This document shows, piece after piece, positions 16,697-25,345 of a DNA stretch of 33,158 nucleotides; within the stretch, counting starts at the first letter, position 1, and each line of letters begins with the position of its first letter. The stretch is taken from contig JAIEEY010000377.1 of NCBI GenBank assembly GCA_029067205.1, forward strand, positions 1 through 33,158, given 5' to 3'. Source of the DNA: Lachnospiraceae bacterium. GTDB taxonomy: Bacteria > Bacillota > Clostridia > Lachnospirales > Lachnospiraceae. The notes under the pieces are model-generated. The model made no database searches and was not told the origin of the DNA. It worked only from the letters and a program-made list of their open reading frames with translations. The translations under genes were made by a program, and so were the position numbers.

Positions 16697-17728
16697 TCAC
16701 TCTGCATAGATCTGGTCAAAAACAGCACCGTCATTAAAATAGGTCTGATACGCCATGTCCCAGCCACCGAAATCATCGATGGTAACAAGATTCATATTTA
16801 AGTCAAACTGGTCTGAAAACTCCTGCAGAACTGCCTCATTGGAAGGGCGGTAGTAATTGTCCCCTGCCAGACGCTGTGCATCATCACTGTATAAATATTC
16901 CAAGTATGCCTTTGCCACTTCTTCTGTCCCATGCTCCTCCGCATTGCTGTCCACTATGGCCACGGAGGGCTGTGCCAGAATGCTGATACTGGGCGTTATG
17001 ATCTCATAATCATCTGGATATTCCTTCATGGAGAGATACGCCTCATTCTCCCATGCGATCAGCACATCTCCCTGCTTGTTTTCCACAAAAGTATTTGTCG
17101 CACCCCTTGCACCGGAATCCAGGACGAGCACGTTCTGGTACAGCTTTTTCATGTACTCCGTGGTCGCATTCTCATCGCCGCCGTCCTGCTCCTGCCAGTA
17201 TGCCCACGCGGCGAGGAAATTCCAGCAGGCCCCGCCGGAAGTCTTCGGGTTCGGCGTGATCACCTCGACTCCTTCTTTGATCAGGTCGTCCCAGTCTTTA
17301 ATATCTTTTTCGTTGCCTTTCCGTACCAGAAATACAATCGTAGATGTATATGGCGAACTGTCAAGGTCAAATTCCCCTATCCAGCCACTTTCGATCAGTC
17401 CTGCCTCCTCGATTGCCGTGACATCGTGCGCAAGAGCCAGCGTCACCACATCCGCCTCATTCCCCTCGATCACGGAGCGCGCCTGTGATCCGGAACCGCC
17501 GTGGGACTGCGTTACCTTTACCTCCTGACCGCTCTTTTCCTTCCAGTAGTCATGGAACAGTTCATTGTAGGCGGCGTAGAATTCGCGGGTTGGATCGTAG
17601 GATACATTCAGCAGTTCGATGGCACTGCTGTCATTAGTTGTATCTTCCTGTGTTTTCCCACATCCTGTAAATAATGTACTCGATGCTACAAGTCCTGTAA
17701 GCATCAATGCTGATATTCTCTTTTTCAT
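16697..17728 (-). CDS. sbp: Sulfate-binding lipoprotein of the ABC importer
   Basis: 343 residues. The signal peptide ends in a lipobox L-F-T-G-C with lipidation at Cys 23, so it is tethered outside the membrane. The mature protein has the sulfate-binding family signatures ELLNVSYDPTREFYAAYNE and SHGGSGSQARSVIEG, the latter wrapping the oxyanion, and NPKTSGGACWNFLAAWAYW. The start at MKKRIS is chosen because GGGGAGA lies upstream; the longer frame to 17791 adds residues before a normal signal peptide and overlaps the hairpin. As first gene of the operon it is preceded by a long stem-loop that may control it. Sulfate versus thiosulfate preference cannot be told. Confidence 0.93.
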   Translation of the reverse strand: MKKRISALMLTGLVASSTLFTGCGKTQEDTTNDSSAIELLNVSYDPTREFYAAYNELFHDYWKEKSGQEVKVTQSHGGSGSQARSVIEGNEADVVTLALAHDVTAIEEAGLIESGWIGEFDLDSSPYTSTIVFLVRKGNEKDIKDWDDLIKEGVEVITPNPKTSGGACWNFLAAWAYWQEQDGGDENATTEYMKKLYQNVLVLDSGARGATNTFVENKQGDVLIAWENEAYLSMKEYPDDYEIITPSISILAQPSVAIVDSNAEEHGTEEVAKAYLEYLYSDDAQRLAGDNYYRPSNEAVLQEFSDQFDLNMNLVTIDDFGGWDMAYQTYFNDGAVFDQIYAE

Positions 17729-17769
17729 AACTATATTCTCCCCTTCTGCCTTTAGGTAAAATCTTCTAT

Positions 17770-17834
17770 AAAAAATCCCAATATAAAGCATCCCATATAT
17801 TCTGATAACTGCACACTTTACATTGGGATTTTTT
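17770..17834 (-). promoter_or_regulatory. Long stem-loop in the sbp leader (terminator or attenuator)
   Basis: Arms 17770-17788 and 17816-17834 form a 19-bp stem around a 27-nt loop. The single DNA mismatch is a G-U pair in minus-strand RNA, which points to function in that transcript. The downstream arm ends in a run of T, as an intrinsic terminator would. The loop contains ATGGGAT, which could instead pair with the ATCCCA of the first arm. It ends 41 nt before the sbp ATG and 26 nt after the end of the upstream relic. Confidence 0.6.
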
Positions 17835-17859
17835 CTTCGTTATCCATATTTACTCGATA

Positions 17860-18668
17860 TCAATTCCAATAAGTTTCCATAAGGTCTTCTGCTTCTTCAT
17901 CGCCCTTTCCATACTTGGTCATCAAAAAACTTTTCACCTGCTCACTAGGTATTCCCATCTCTTTTGCAAAAATAATCGCACCTTCAAGCTTACTTTCGAT
18001 TTTTCCTTCCATTTTTCCTTCTTCCCTTATTTCCTGTATAGCAATACACACATCGACCGACTCCTTTCCTTCACTAATCTTCATATTTGAACCTGTTGCC
18101 ATATTCATGATCTCAACTGCATTTCGATCCACACTTCTAAAGCGCTGTTCCTGACTGACAACCCTGGCTAACTTCTTGTCCTTTGAATATTTAATATAGC
18201 GCATAATCTCCCTCATATTTGACTGAAACTCATCAATCTCACTGTCAGACAGTCCACTGGGCGTTATCAGGTTTATACGATAATCTATAGCATATCTTAG
18301 GATTTCCTCACTGCAGTCCGAATACATTTCACGCAGGCTCAGCGGTCCGTCCCATTCCTCCGCCCCGAAGTAAACTACTACTGTTACCACAGGAAGCAAT
18401 CTGTCTTCTTTCCAGAAACCGCTTAAAAATGTATGCAATAGGCAACGTATCCATCTGTCATTGCCATCAGCATCTTGACCACGTCCCTGTATCTCTGCTC
18501 TGATACAGATGCATTGTCTGCGCCGTATGGAACTGCAATTTCTGTCGTGTCAAGCTCAACCAGATTTTCCGGGACAATAACCGGTCTTCCATGATATAGA
18601 AACTGGTTAAATATATCTGCAAAGACAGAAGGTCGTCTCATGTATTCCTTTTCCAGTATGTCGAGTTT
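17860..18668 (-). pseudogene. Rpn-family (PD-(D/E)XK) nuclease/transposase gene with internal deletion and frameshift
   Basis: Two frames carry the two ends of one gene. The first (18668 down to 18423) reads KLDILEKEYMRRPSVFADIF, then VELDTTEIAVPYGADN and QRYRDVVKMLMAMTDGYVAY. The second (18438 to 17860) reads FLSGFWKEDRLLPVVTVVVY, FGAEEWDGPLSL and IMRYIKYSKDKK, ending in a Glu/Lys-rich tail. Full-length relatives in Lachnospiraceae have about 70-90 residues between these blocks, including the G-I-E-N-Q strand of the nuclease core and the Y-A-M-P-V region. Here the blocks abut out of frame, so that core is gone. There is no usual Met start either. Clearly inactive. Confidence 0.8.
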
Positions 18669-18939
18669 CCCATATATTCTGCCGCCTTTTTTACTTTTAT
18701 ATTTATAATGATGATATCATATCCTGTGGGAAATCTCAAATACTTGTTGGATTTTGGCGGTAATGTTTTATGTAAAGTATGCTATTTTCAAGGTTCCCGT
18801 CACTTTTTACAGTTTCATTTTCTGAACCGTTGATGATATAAATTCTTTTCAACCATTTAAACAGTTATAACTGCTGCTATTACCATATCTAATTCGTTCC
18901 CATTAGAATTCTTTACAAAATCTTTATCCCATTCCCTTT
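18669..18939. other. AT-rich spacer between the Rpn relic and the glycan locus
   Basis: About 270 nt with stops in all frames and no recognisable gene, RNA or strong hairpin. It marks the visible shift from the GC-richer sulfate operon to the AT-rich surface-glycan island. Confidence 0.5.
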
Positions 18940-20484
18940 TCATGATAAAATTCCAACTGCTTCTAATATCCTCTGACAATTATTATCATCACAGTACTTA
19001 TGCATTTTATTCCGTAACACCCATCTCTTGTCCCCAGTTGTATCACAGCCATTAGCTATTTCTTCTATAAAAGTATATATATCCCCAAATAAAAATATTT
19101 CTTTCCCTGGAAGCCAGTCTCTGATATTTTTAAACACAAATCCCCTGCTTTGCCCGTATTTCTCCAGATCCTCAAGCATAAACGCAATCGGTCTGTTTAA
19201 AAGCATAAAATCTACTGCCGCTGAAGAATAATCACTGATCAGGGCATCCGCATGTCCGAGTAAACGATTGATTGGTATGTCCTCTGCCACAAGATCCTCA
19301 TTTTCAATCAGACAAATATTGGAATAATTTTCACAACATATCTTATCCCTATCCTGAAAAGGATGCAGTTTCACGATTAATACAATATTTTTCTCTTCCA
19401 GAAGAGCATTTAGACACTCCATTTTTTCTTTTGTATTTACAATCGGAAGTCCGGTCTCTGATTTCAGATCATACTCGTTTAACTGCTCTAGCTTATGTTC
19501 GGTGGAACGGAATGTCGGAAGCCAAAATATGTATTTTCCAGCATCCGGTATACGAAGCTTTTTTATATCCTCTTCATTTGGATGAAACAGCCAGTCCTGT
19601 TTTGCATAGCCTGTCACAAGAATCTGGTCTTTTCTTAATCCATAAATATCTGCATGGATATCCGCATATAAATCACTGATAACCGTCGTATACTCATAAC
19701 GCTCTTCACAACGCACAAAATTCACTCTTGTCTTAAACCCGCATCCATGCCAGAGCTGCACCCTGATCTGATCGCTTCGACAGTTTCTTGCAAATCCGTA
19801 TGCATCCGTAAAAAATATATATCTTGCAAGGCAGAGTGCATGATAGTACGCATCGCGTTCCTCCTGGTTATCTGAAACAGACCAGTCAAACGACAAGAAG
19901 CTGACATTCTCCATATCCCTATATTGCTCAAATTCCGCTGGATTTTTGACAAACCACACCAGTTCATATTGATGGTTCAGTCCTATCTGCAATGCATACT
20001 CAAACAACGCCCTGGCATTATCCGCAAAATCCATTCCCTTTACATAAGATGAAGCATGGGGACCGCTACGAAACAACACAATATTCTTAAGCGGTATAGC
20101 CACATATTTTTCCCGATAAAAATTCTCATATTCTGTCTCCTGATTCGCAAAGTAAAAGACTGACATTTCTGGAACCTTTTCATCAAACATGATAGATATT
20201 TTTTCAAAAGTCTCTTTATAATAATCGCTCATAATAACAATTATTGTGTTTGCATAATCTATCTGCAATAAATAGGAGAAATCAAATACCTGTATTTCTT
20301 TATCACGAAATACAAATTTTCCTAAATTTCGCTGATTCATGTCCACAATAGAGGAAATATTGTTTAAGACATCATATCTGTCACAAAACTCTGTTAAATA
20401 AGCAGTTGATCGCTCCACACAGCAGATTTCTTTTCCAGAAAAAGCATTTATATTTTTTTGCGTCAGCCTTCGTAAAATTATCAC
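18940..20484 (-). CDS. CDP-glycerol glycerophosphotransferase-family protein with N-terminal Rossmann-like domain
   Basis: 514 residues. The C-terminal two thirds match the TagB/TagF family (Pfam Glyphos_transf): QLWHGCGFK (243-251), GYAKQDWLF (292-300), WLPTFR (321-326), KLHPFQD (372-378) and ALISDYSSAAVDFMLLNRPI (414-433). Such enzymes move a phosphoglycerol or similar phosphopolyol from a CDP donor onto a growing polymer. Residues about 15-100 look like a degenerate Rossmann module (ISSIVDMN, then NTIIVIMSDYY), as found in several neighbours. The start is GTG with GGGAG ten bases upstream. It is the last gene of the glycan cluster, 73 nt after the pyruvyl transferase gene. No CDP-glycerol synthase gene is in view. 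Confidence 0.85.
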   Translation of the reverse strand: MIILRRLTQKNINAFSGKEICCVERSTAYLTEFCDRYDVLNNISSIVDMNQRNLGKFVFRDKEIQVFDFSYLLQIDYANTIIVIMSDYYKETFEKISIMFDEKVPEMSVFYFANQETEYENFYREKYVAIPLKNIVLFRSGPHASSYVKGMDFADNARALFEYALQIGLNHQYELVWFVKNPAEFEQYRDMENVSFLSFDWSVSDNQEERDAYYHALCLARYIFFTDAYGFARNCRSDQIRVQLWHGCGFKTRVNFVRCEERYEYTTVISDLYADIHADIYGLRKDQILVTGYAKQDWLFHPNEEDIKKLRIPDAGKYIFWLPTFRSTEHKLEQLNEYDLKSETGLPIVNTKEKMECLNALLEEKNIVLIVKLHPFQDRDKICCENYSNICLIENEDLVAEDIPINRLLGHADALISDYSSAAVDFMLLNRPIAFMLEDLEKYGQSRGFVFKNIRDWLPGKEIFLFGDIYTFIEEIANGCDTTGDKRWVLRNKMHKYCDDNNCQRILEAVGILS

Positions 20485-20557
20485 AAATGAATTTCTCCCT
20501 TCGTTGTTGCATCCGGATATCTCCTGACATTCTGTATATTTTACAAACGTAATTCTT

Positions 20558-21859
20558 TTATGTCCTGTACACTAACCCAGACTCACTCCTTATACTTTCC
20601 CAAACAGAAACCTGATGATCATATTCTTTGTACAAATCTTTCAAATCCTCTTTATTGCGTATTACAAAGGACTGTACCTGTCCATCATAATGTGGCATCA
20701 TCCCATCTATCGGCGCATCAGTTCGGTTCATATCCCCATCATATATATGTTTCAGTTTATTGCTGTTTAAAAAGTCAATAAAATGCCTAAAATTATGCGC
20801 CTGGTATCCCATATAGGACTCCATGTCCACTTTTTCAACAATCTCTTCCAGACTGCATCCAGTATCAAATAAATGTCGTGGCATCTGGGGAAACCCATGA
20901 TACTCTACCAGCTCCCTCATCCTTGAATCAATCGGAATAAACAGTGCCGGCACACCACCTAAAACTGCTGCAATATTCCCGTGCAGTCTCGTTCCTATAC
21001 TAAAATCAATGTGATGCATGTTTTGAATCCATGCCTCTGCGCTGACAAAAAATTTCACCCTGTTTTCCTTGTAAAATTTATGTTCTATCCCCCACGGATA
21101 ATAAGAATCCTCTATTGTACTGTTTGGTATCCCGATACAAAAAGTTCTCAGCTCTTCTGTCCTTTGAGCCACATATTGATAATTCGGATAGCGATTTGCA
21201 ATATCATACAAATATTTCGTTACTGGTTCGTCAGGCTGCACATATCCACCATTTAAAGAAATTCTGGAATCTTCGGAAATCTGAAGCTTTCTCTGTGACA
21301 GCTTCGCACCATATGTATAAACCGATGGACATCCAATAACTGTATAATCCCTTTCCTCCTTAAATCCTAATAAGGACAAGTACTCGCCCGTAATACTCCC
21401 CCTTACTCCGACAAGTACCGATTTATTCAGCGCTGCAGAAATAAATGACCGTACCTCCTCATCAAAGGAAAACCCATCTTTCAGTTTCGGCTCATACTCT
21501 GCCTTAAGTCCAACTCCAATAATATAACAGGGAATCGTAAGTTTACTAAAAAATTGGGAATAATATAGCAGTTTATTTCTAAAATCATTCCGGAAAGCAT
21601 CTGCCATGGGAAGAACATATGCGTCATACTCCGAATTAATATACTCTATATCTTCTTCTGAGAAACGTCTGCCCTCCACAGCATAGTGATCCATATCAAT
21701 CATTGTATCTTCTGTCAGTAAAGTACGAAATACACCATATGCATAAAGAAGATTGCCTGAATTTGTCCCAATGTAATCCCTGACCATGACTTCTATCTCT
21801 TTCTGCCTGATCAATGGAGATACCGCTCCCCGCATTAGAATTCTTCTCAAATTATTCAT
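20558..21859 (-). CDS. Polysaccharide pyruvyl transferase family protein
   Basis: 433 residues. MVRDYIGTNSGNLLYAYGVF near the start gives the N-terminal glycine-rich element. LVGVRGSITGEYLSLLGF and DFSIGTRLHGNIAAVLGGVP are the two C-terminal family signatures, the latter with the invariant T-R-x-H-G (Pfam PS_pyruv_trans, CsaB/EpsO-like). Members add a pyruvate ketal from phosphoenolpyruvate to sugars of surface polymers; in wall polymers this can serve as a docking site for S-layer proteins. It starts 15 nt after the GT32-like gene. The ribosome site GAGAGG is only one base from the ATG but ten from an in-frame TTG at 21850, so the real start may be three codons later. Confidence 0.88.
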   Translation of the reverse strand: MNNLRRILMRGAVSPLIRQKEIEVMVRDYIGTNSGNLLYAYGVFRTLLTEDTMIDMDHYAVEGRRFSEEDIEYINSEYDAYVLPMADAFRNDFRNKLLYYSQFFSKLTIPCYIIGVGLKAEYEPKLKDGFSFDEEVRSFISAALNKSVLVGVRGSITGEYLSLLGFKEERDYTVIGCPSVYTYGAKLSQRKLQISEDSRISLNGGYVQPDEPVTKYLYDIANRYPNYQYVAQRTEELRTFCIGIPNSTIEDSYYPWGIEHKFYKENRVKFFVSAEAWIQNMHHIDFSIGTRLHGNIAAVLGGVPALFIPIDSRMRELVEYHGFPQMPRHLFDTGCSLEEIVEKVDMESYMGYQAHNFRHFIDFLNSNKLKHIYDGDMNRTDAPIDGMMPHYDGQVQSFVIRNKEDLKDLYKEYDHQVSVWESIRSESGLVYRT

Positions 21860-21874
21860 TCCTCTCTACAGAAC

Positions 21875-23029
21875 TCAATTTCCTTTGTTAACTTCCCTGC
21901 CCTGCGAAATCAAATTATCTATTACTGCTATCCATGAACTGTTTTTCTGTCTATGTTCCAGATATTCCTGTGGTTTCCACTCCGAATTGAAATGATGGAT
22001 TCCTCTAGTCTCCTCACATTGTAGATAATTACACAAAAAAAGATCATCCTTAGGTGTGTAAAACCTGCGTGGGAGCAGCAGCATATTGTTTAGCAACTGC
22101 ATGTCACCATTCATCCAAAAGCCTTCTTCACAAAAGCGCTGATTAAGCCATACGGGCTGAACAAATTTCTCTGTCTGGGATTTTCCATCCTTGTCCAGAA
22201 ACGCAACATCCTCGTATGACTTAAGCAATGAACCAATAAACGAATTATGTTTCACACTGCCAAATCCCGACCCCAGTTCTATTAAATGCCTCACTCCATA
22301 GTTGAAAAAGGCATCAAATTTAAGAAAGGGTGAAAAATCTTTAATCAGTTCTACATCCATATCCAGATAAATCCCACCATAATGATAGATCACATCAAGT
22401 CGTGCATAATCCGATACAAATGCCCATTTCTTTTTTTCGTAAGCCTGTTTTACAAATAAATTCTTTCCATAGTCATAGGAACCTGCATTCCATTCAATAA
22501 TCTCATAATCCGGACATACACATTTCCATGTGTCAATACACTTCTGATATTTCTCCGGTTTTTTTTCCCCACTAAACCAAAAACAATGAATTTTCTTTTC
22601 TATTCTATTATGTATAATTGGTTGTGAATGGCTTTGCCTATTCAGACAACTCGCTATTTCCGGATCATCTTTACCATCTGAAACAAGCCAAATTAACGGC
22701 ATAATAAAACATTCTATTTCATCTGACAGATCCTGCGAAATGAGCTGTCTGTACATTTCATCAAGATATGTCGTCCCACACAGCAGGACGATACCACTTT
22801 TAACCGACTTTAAAAAATCAACTCCATGAATACTATATTCCTGCCCTGAAATATGGAGCATTTCACCTTTTTTACCGTTATCAATATAGCCAACTACTCT
22901 TTTATGGATATCCCGGTAGATTACTTTTCTGGACAGTCTCCGATAGAAGTCCCCCACCCCATATATATAGATATCTTTATCTTTGATATACTCTATAAAA
23001 TTATCAACCGATGCGTTATGTGTTATCAT
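21875..23029 (-). CDS. GT32-like sugar transferase with N-terminal Rossmann-like domain
   Basis: About 384 residues from ATG 23029; a longer TTG start lies inside a hairpin. Residues about 10-115 hold a Rossmann-like module: KDIYIYGVGDFYRRL, GYIDNGKKG (I-D-N at 49-51) and GIVLLCGTTYLDEMYRQL. Residues 145-384 are a glycosyltransferase with the DXD motif (Pfam Gly_transf_sug type): KKIHCFWFSGEKKPEK, WAFVSDYARLDVIYHYGGIY and LDMDVE, where D223-x-D225 binds the metal and sugar nucleotide. It probably adds a hexose to the surface glycan; sugar and linkage are unknown. The ribosome site is weak (CAGG), which may matter given the strong hairpin 43 nt upstream. Confidence 0.85.
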   Translation of the reverse strand: MITHNASVDNFIEYIKDKDIYIYGVGDFYRRLSRKVIYRDIHKRVVGYIDNGKKGEMLHISGQEYSIHGVDFLKSVKSGIVLLCGTTYLDEMYRQLISQDLSDEIECFIMPLIWLVSDGKDDPEIASCLNRQSHSQPIIHNRIEKKIHCFWFSGEKKPEKYQKCIDTWKCVCPDYEIIEWNAGSYDYGKNLFVKQAYEKKKWAFVSDYARLDVIYHYGGIYLDMDVELIKDFSPFLKFDAFFNYGVRHLIELGSGFGSVKHNSFIGSLLKSYEDVAFLDKDGKSQTEKFVQPVWLNQRFCEEGFWMNGDMQLLNNMLLLPRRFYTPKDDLFLCNYLQCEETRGIHHFNSEWKPQEYLEHRQKNSSWIAVIDNLISQGREVNKGN

Positions 23030-23071
23030 TAAAATTACCTGCCGTCTTACCTGACCAATATTCTTTATTAC

Positions 23072-23115
23072 CTCAGTCAAATGTCCGCCAGCATACTGAC
23101 GGACATTTGACTGAG
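23072..23115 (-). repeat. Twenty-base-pair perfect RNA hairpin between two glycan genes
   Basis: A 16-bp perfect inverted repeat (ctcagtcaaatgtccg at 23072-23087, complement at 23100-23115) extends inward by one position and three more pairs to a 4-nt loop. The one DNA mismatch (C/A) becomes G-U only in minus-strand RNA. That makes a continuous 20-bp stem in the direction of transcription. No T-run follows, so it is not a standard terminator. It sits 60 nt after one stop codon and 43 nt before the next ATG. Confidence 0.7.
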
Positions 23116-23175
23116 CTCATTGCCCATAGGAATAAATCCATCTCTAACTCGTTGACACAGCCCTAAACCACTCTC

Positions 23176-23652
23176 TCATACCTCATATAAAATATCTTCC
23201 ATTGATAAGATGGGACAATCCATCTTTTCTGATAAATTTTCTTCAATCTCATCAAAAAATGTTATTGCAGTAACAATAACTGCATCGACTTCCGTTAACT
23301 CATCGTCTGGTGTTACAACATCAACATCCGAATAAATGGAATTAGCATTTTTATCAATCGCATATTTTACTTTTACATTTGAATTTGTCAGTTCATCCAG
23401 CAAGGTCTCACCGACATAATTCATTCCATAAATAGCAATCTCTTTATAACCATTCTCTTCTAAGTAATCAGCGATTGATTTATTTTCCTGTTTAACTTTT
23501 ACCCATTGGTTCATTAAGAGGTATAATGCCAAATGCTTTTCCGACATTTTTGACTTATAATCAACTTTCTTCTTCAAAGTTTTGCCTACTCCTGCGGCTC
23601 CCAAAGCCGCCCCTCCTACAGCAAATAATGCAGCAACTACTCCTTTTTTCAT
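23176..23652 (-). CDS. Membrane-anchored Rossmann-like protein (paralogue of the gene at 30291)
   Basis: 158 residues from ATG 23652, chosen because AGGAG lies ten bases ahead; an ATG nine bases upstream is too close to it. Residues 4-23 form a Gly/Ala-rich membrane segment (GVVAALFAVGGAALGAAGVG), then a basic stretch and a helix (ALYLLMNQWVKVKQENKSIA). The rest is a Rossmann-like domain: EIAIYGMNYVGETLLDEL (71-88), YAIDKNAN (97-104), VVTPDDELTEVDAVIVTAIT (112-131) and CPILSMEDIL. Such domains bind nucleotides or nucleotide sugars in other families, but there is no enzyme domain here. Function unknown. It starts one base after the preceding glycosyltransferase stop, so the two are coupled. 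Confidence 0.7.
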   Translation of the reverse strand: MKKGVVAALFAVGGAALGAAGVGKTLKKKVDYKSKMSEKHLALYLLMNQWVKVKQENKSIADYLEENGYKEIAIYGMNYVGETLLDELTNSNVKVKYAIDKNANSIYSDVDVVTPDDELTEVDAVIVTAITFFDEIEENLSEKMDCPILSMEDILYEV

Positions 23653-23653
23653 A

Positions 23654-24838
23654 TTACTCATTCTCCTTTCCTATTTCTTCAATTAATGAATTTACGTTTT
23701 CAACAACATACTGCCAGTTATAATTGTTTCTCACAAATTCCATCCCATTCTCTGCCATCTGGGAGTAAATTTCCTTATCTGTAAGCATATAGTCTAAAGC
23801 TTTCTCAAATTCTGTATAGTTTGAATAATAAAGCCCTGCATTACTCCTAATACACTGTCCCTTTAAAACTGCACAGTCCTCATTCACCAATACAGGGATT
23901 CCTAATGCCATACTTTCAAGAATGACCAGTGACAGACTTTCATACATGGAAGGCATGATCAAGAGTTTCGCATTTTTCATAAAGAGCGTCTTGTCCTCCT
24001 CCGAAACGTACCCTGCATAAATAATGTCATCATGATAGGAAAGCTTCTCTTCATTATCCACACGCCCTAGAACCAACAATTTCAGGTCAGTGTCATGTCT
24101 CTGCTTATATTGGATAAAATACCTGTTCAACTGCCTGAAGTTCTTCCCCCTGGCAACTCTTCCAACATAAATAACATAATCCTGACACTGTTCGTATCCT
24201 CTTGGCATTTCCGCATGGCTTACATCCGGCAGATCAATCCCTACACAAGTCAGCCGCCCGGGTCTGGTTCCGGTTTCAAATTGATCGATCAAAAACTGCC
24301 TCTCCTCCACACTGTTATATAAAAAAGCCTTTGCAGCATGAAAAGTCCTGCGGCATATGTCTTTGTAAATATTCGATTCATCATGAGCCGTGGGAATAAG
24401 AATCGTATGCTCCAATCCCAACTGCAGTCCGACTACGGAGGGATAAAAATTATACCCGAAAAAGATGACCACGTTATATAGGTCCGCACTATCTTTTAAA
24501 GCAGCAATCAATCGGGGACAATAAGGTCCTACTTCATCAATCCATTCCTTCTCTGAGTCCCGATCCCCCCGGTTTACCCTGGCCGACAATTCAAGCACAC
24601 GCCCTTGATCCTTTGTTCTTTCAACGGGAAATCTGTATACCGTAACACCATTTAACATATATGAGCCCGCCAAATAGTAATTATCCCATGGCATATAATC
24701 TCTTGCACAACTTGTAAAAACATCCACATCATATCTCTCCGTCAAGTGTTCTGCCAAAACACGACAATGATATTCTGCCCCGCCGTTCACCTCCATTCCA
24801 TATCTTTGCACCACAAACACAATCTTATTTTTTTTCAT
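23654..24838 (-). CDS. GT4-family glycosyltransferase
   Basis: 394 residues with the GT-B fold. The N-terminus has FVVQRYGMEVNGGAEYHCRV (N-G-G-A-E, acceptor side). The C-terminal donor half has QDYVIYVGRVARGKNFRQLN and LLIMPSMYESLSLVILESMA, with E-S-L-S-L-V-I-L-E being the E-x7-E nucleotide-sugar signature. It retains the anomeric configuration if it follows GT4 rules; sugar and acceptor are not predictable. It starts 51 nt after the small Rossmann gene at 24890 and is followed at once by the membrane-anchored Rossmann gene at 23652. Confidence 0.9.
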   Translation of the reverse strand: MKKNKIVFVVQRYGMEVNGGAEYHCRVLAEHLTERYDVDVFTSCARDYMPWDNYYLAGSYMLNGVTVYRFPVERTKDQGRVLELSARVNRGDRDSEKEWIDEVGPYCPRLIAALKDSADLYNVVIFFGYNFYPSVVGLQLGLEHTILIPTAHDESNIYKDICRRTFHAAKAFLYNSVEERQFLIDQFETGTRPGRLTCVGIDLPDVSHAEMPRGYEQCQDYVIYVGRVARGKNFRQLNRYFIQYKQRHDTDLKLLVLGRVDNEEKLSYHDDIIYAGYVSEEDKTLFMKNAKLLIMPSMYESLSLVILESMALGIPVLVNEDCAVLKGQCIRSNAGLYYSNYTEFEKALDYMLTDKEIYSQMAENGMEFVRNNYNWQYVVENVNSLIEEIGKENE

Positions 24839-24889
24839 ATATATTTTCCACCATTCCTTCGCCCAAACATCAACTCTAAAAAGGGTTTA

Positions 24890-25330
24890 TTATAATCGTT
24901 CTGTCAATTCTGCCAATTCCAGAACAAAAACTGATATTTGCGGCACCTTGATCCCCATATCCGCTAACTGCCTTAATATTTCATCCCCCCACCCCCTTGG
25001 AGTAATAATGTACATCGCTTCTGGAAACCTTTCAACAGCCTCCTGTGGTGACAGGATATCCAGCCCGCCAAATTCCCTCCCCTGTCTTGCCCCTCCGTTA
25101 TCACAGAAACATTTCACAGTTTGAATACCTTCAATCTTTAACATTTTATATAGATCTCTTCCGTAATTTCCAGAACCAAATATCACAATTTCTTTCTGTT
25201 TCCGGTATTCCGTCATTTTCCTTTCATAATACCCACTGGCCAAATACTGCTCCCTAACTGGGATATTCTCATCCTTTATTTGCCTTTTTATAGATGCCAT
25301 AACATCCTCAGTATAAAATTTCTTTGACAT
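24890..25330 (-). CDS. Small soluble Rossmann-like protein
   Basis: 146 residues from ATG 25330 (GGAG ten bases upstream; a GTG two codons earlier is possible). After a charged 45-residue helical N-terminus comes KEIVIFGSGNYGRDLYKML (46-64) with the G-x-G-x-x-G nucleotide loop. VKCFCDNGGARQG follows (C-D-N at 76-78, the I-D-N position in its relatives), then AMYIITPRGWGDEILRQL. It has no membrane segment, unlike the two anchored versions nearby. The pattern resembles the N-terminal half of PglD-type sugar acetyltransferases, but the acyltransferase half is missing. It starts 15 nt after the methyltransferase fusion. Function unknown; ligand binding is inferred. Confidence 0.65.
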   Translation of the reverse strand: MSKKFYTEDVMASIKRQIKDENIPVREQYLASGYYERKMTEYRKQKEIVIFGSGNYGRDLYKMLKIEGIQTVKCFCDNGGARQGREFGGLDILSPQEAVERFPEAMYIITPRGWGDEILRQLADMGIKVPQISVFVLELAELTERL

Positions 25331-25345
25331 AACCACATCTCTCCA

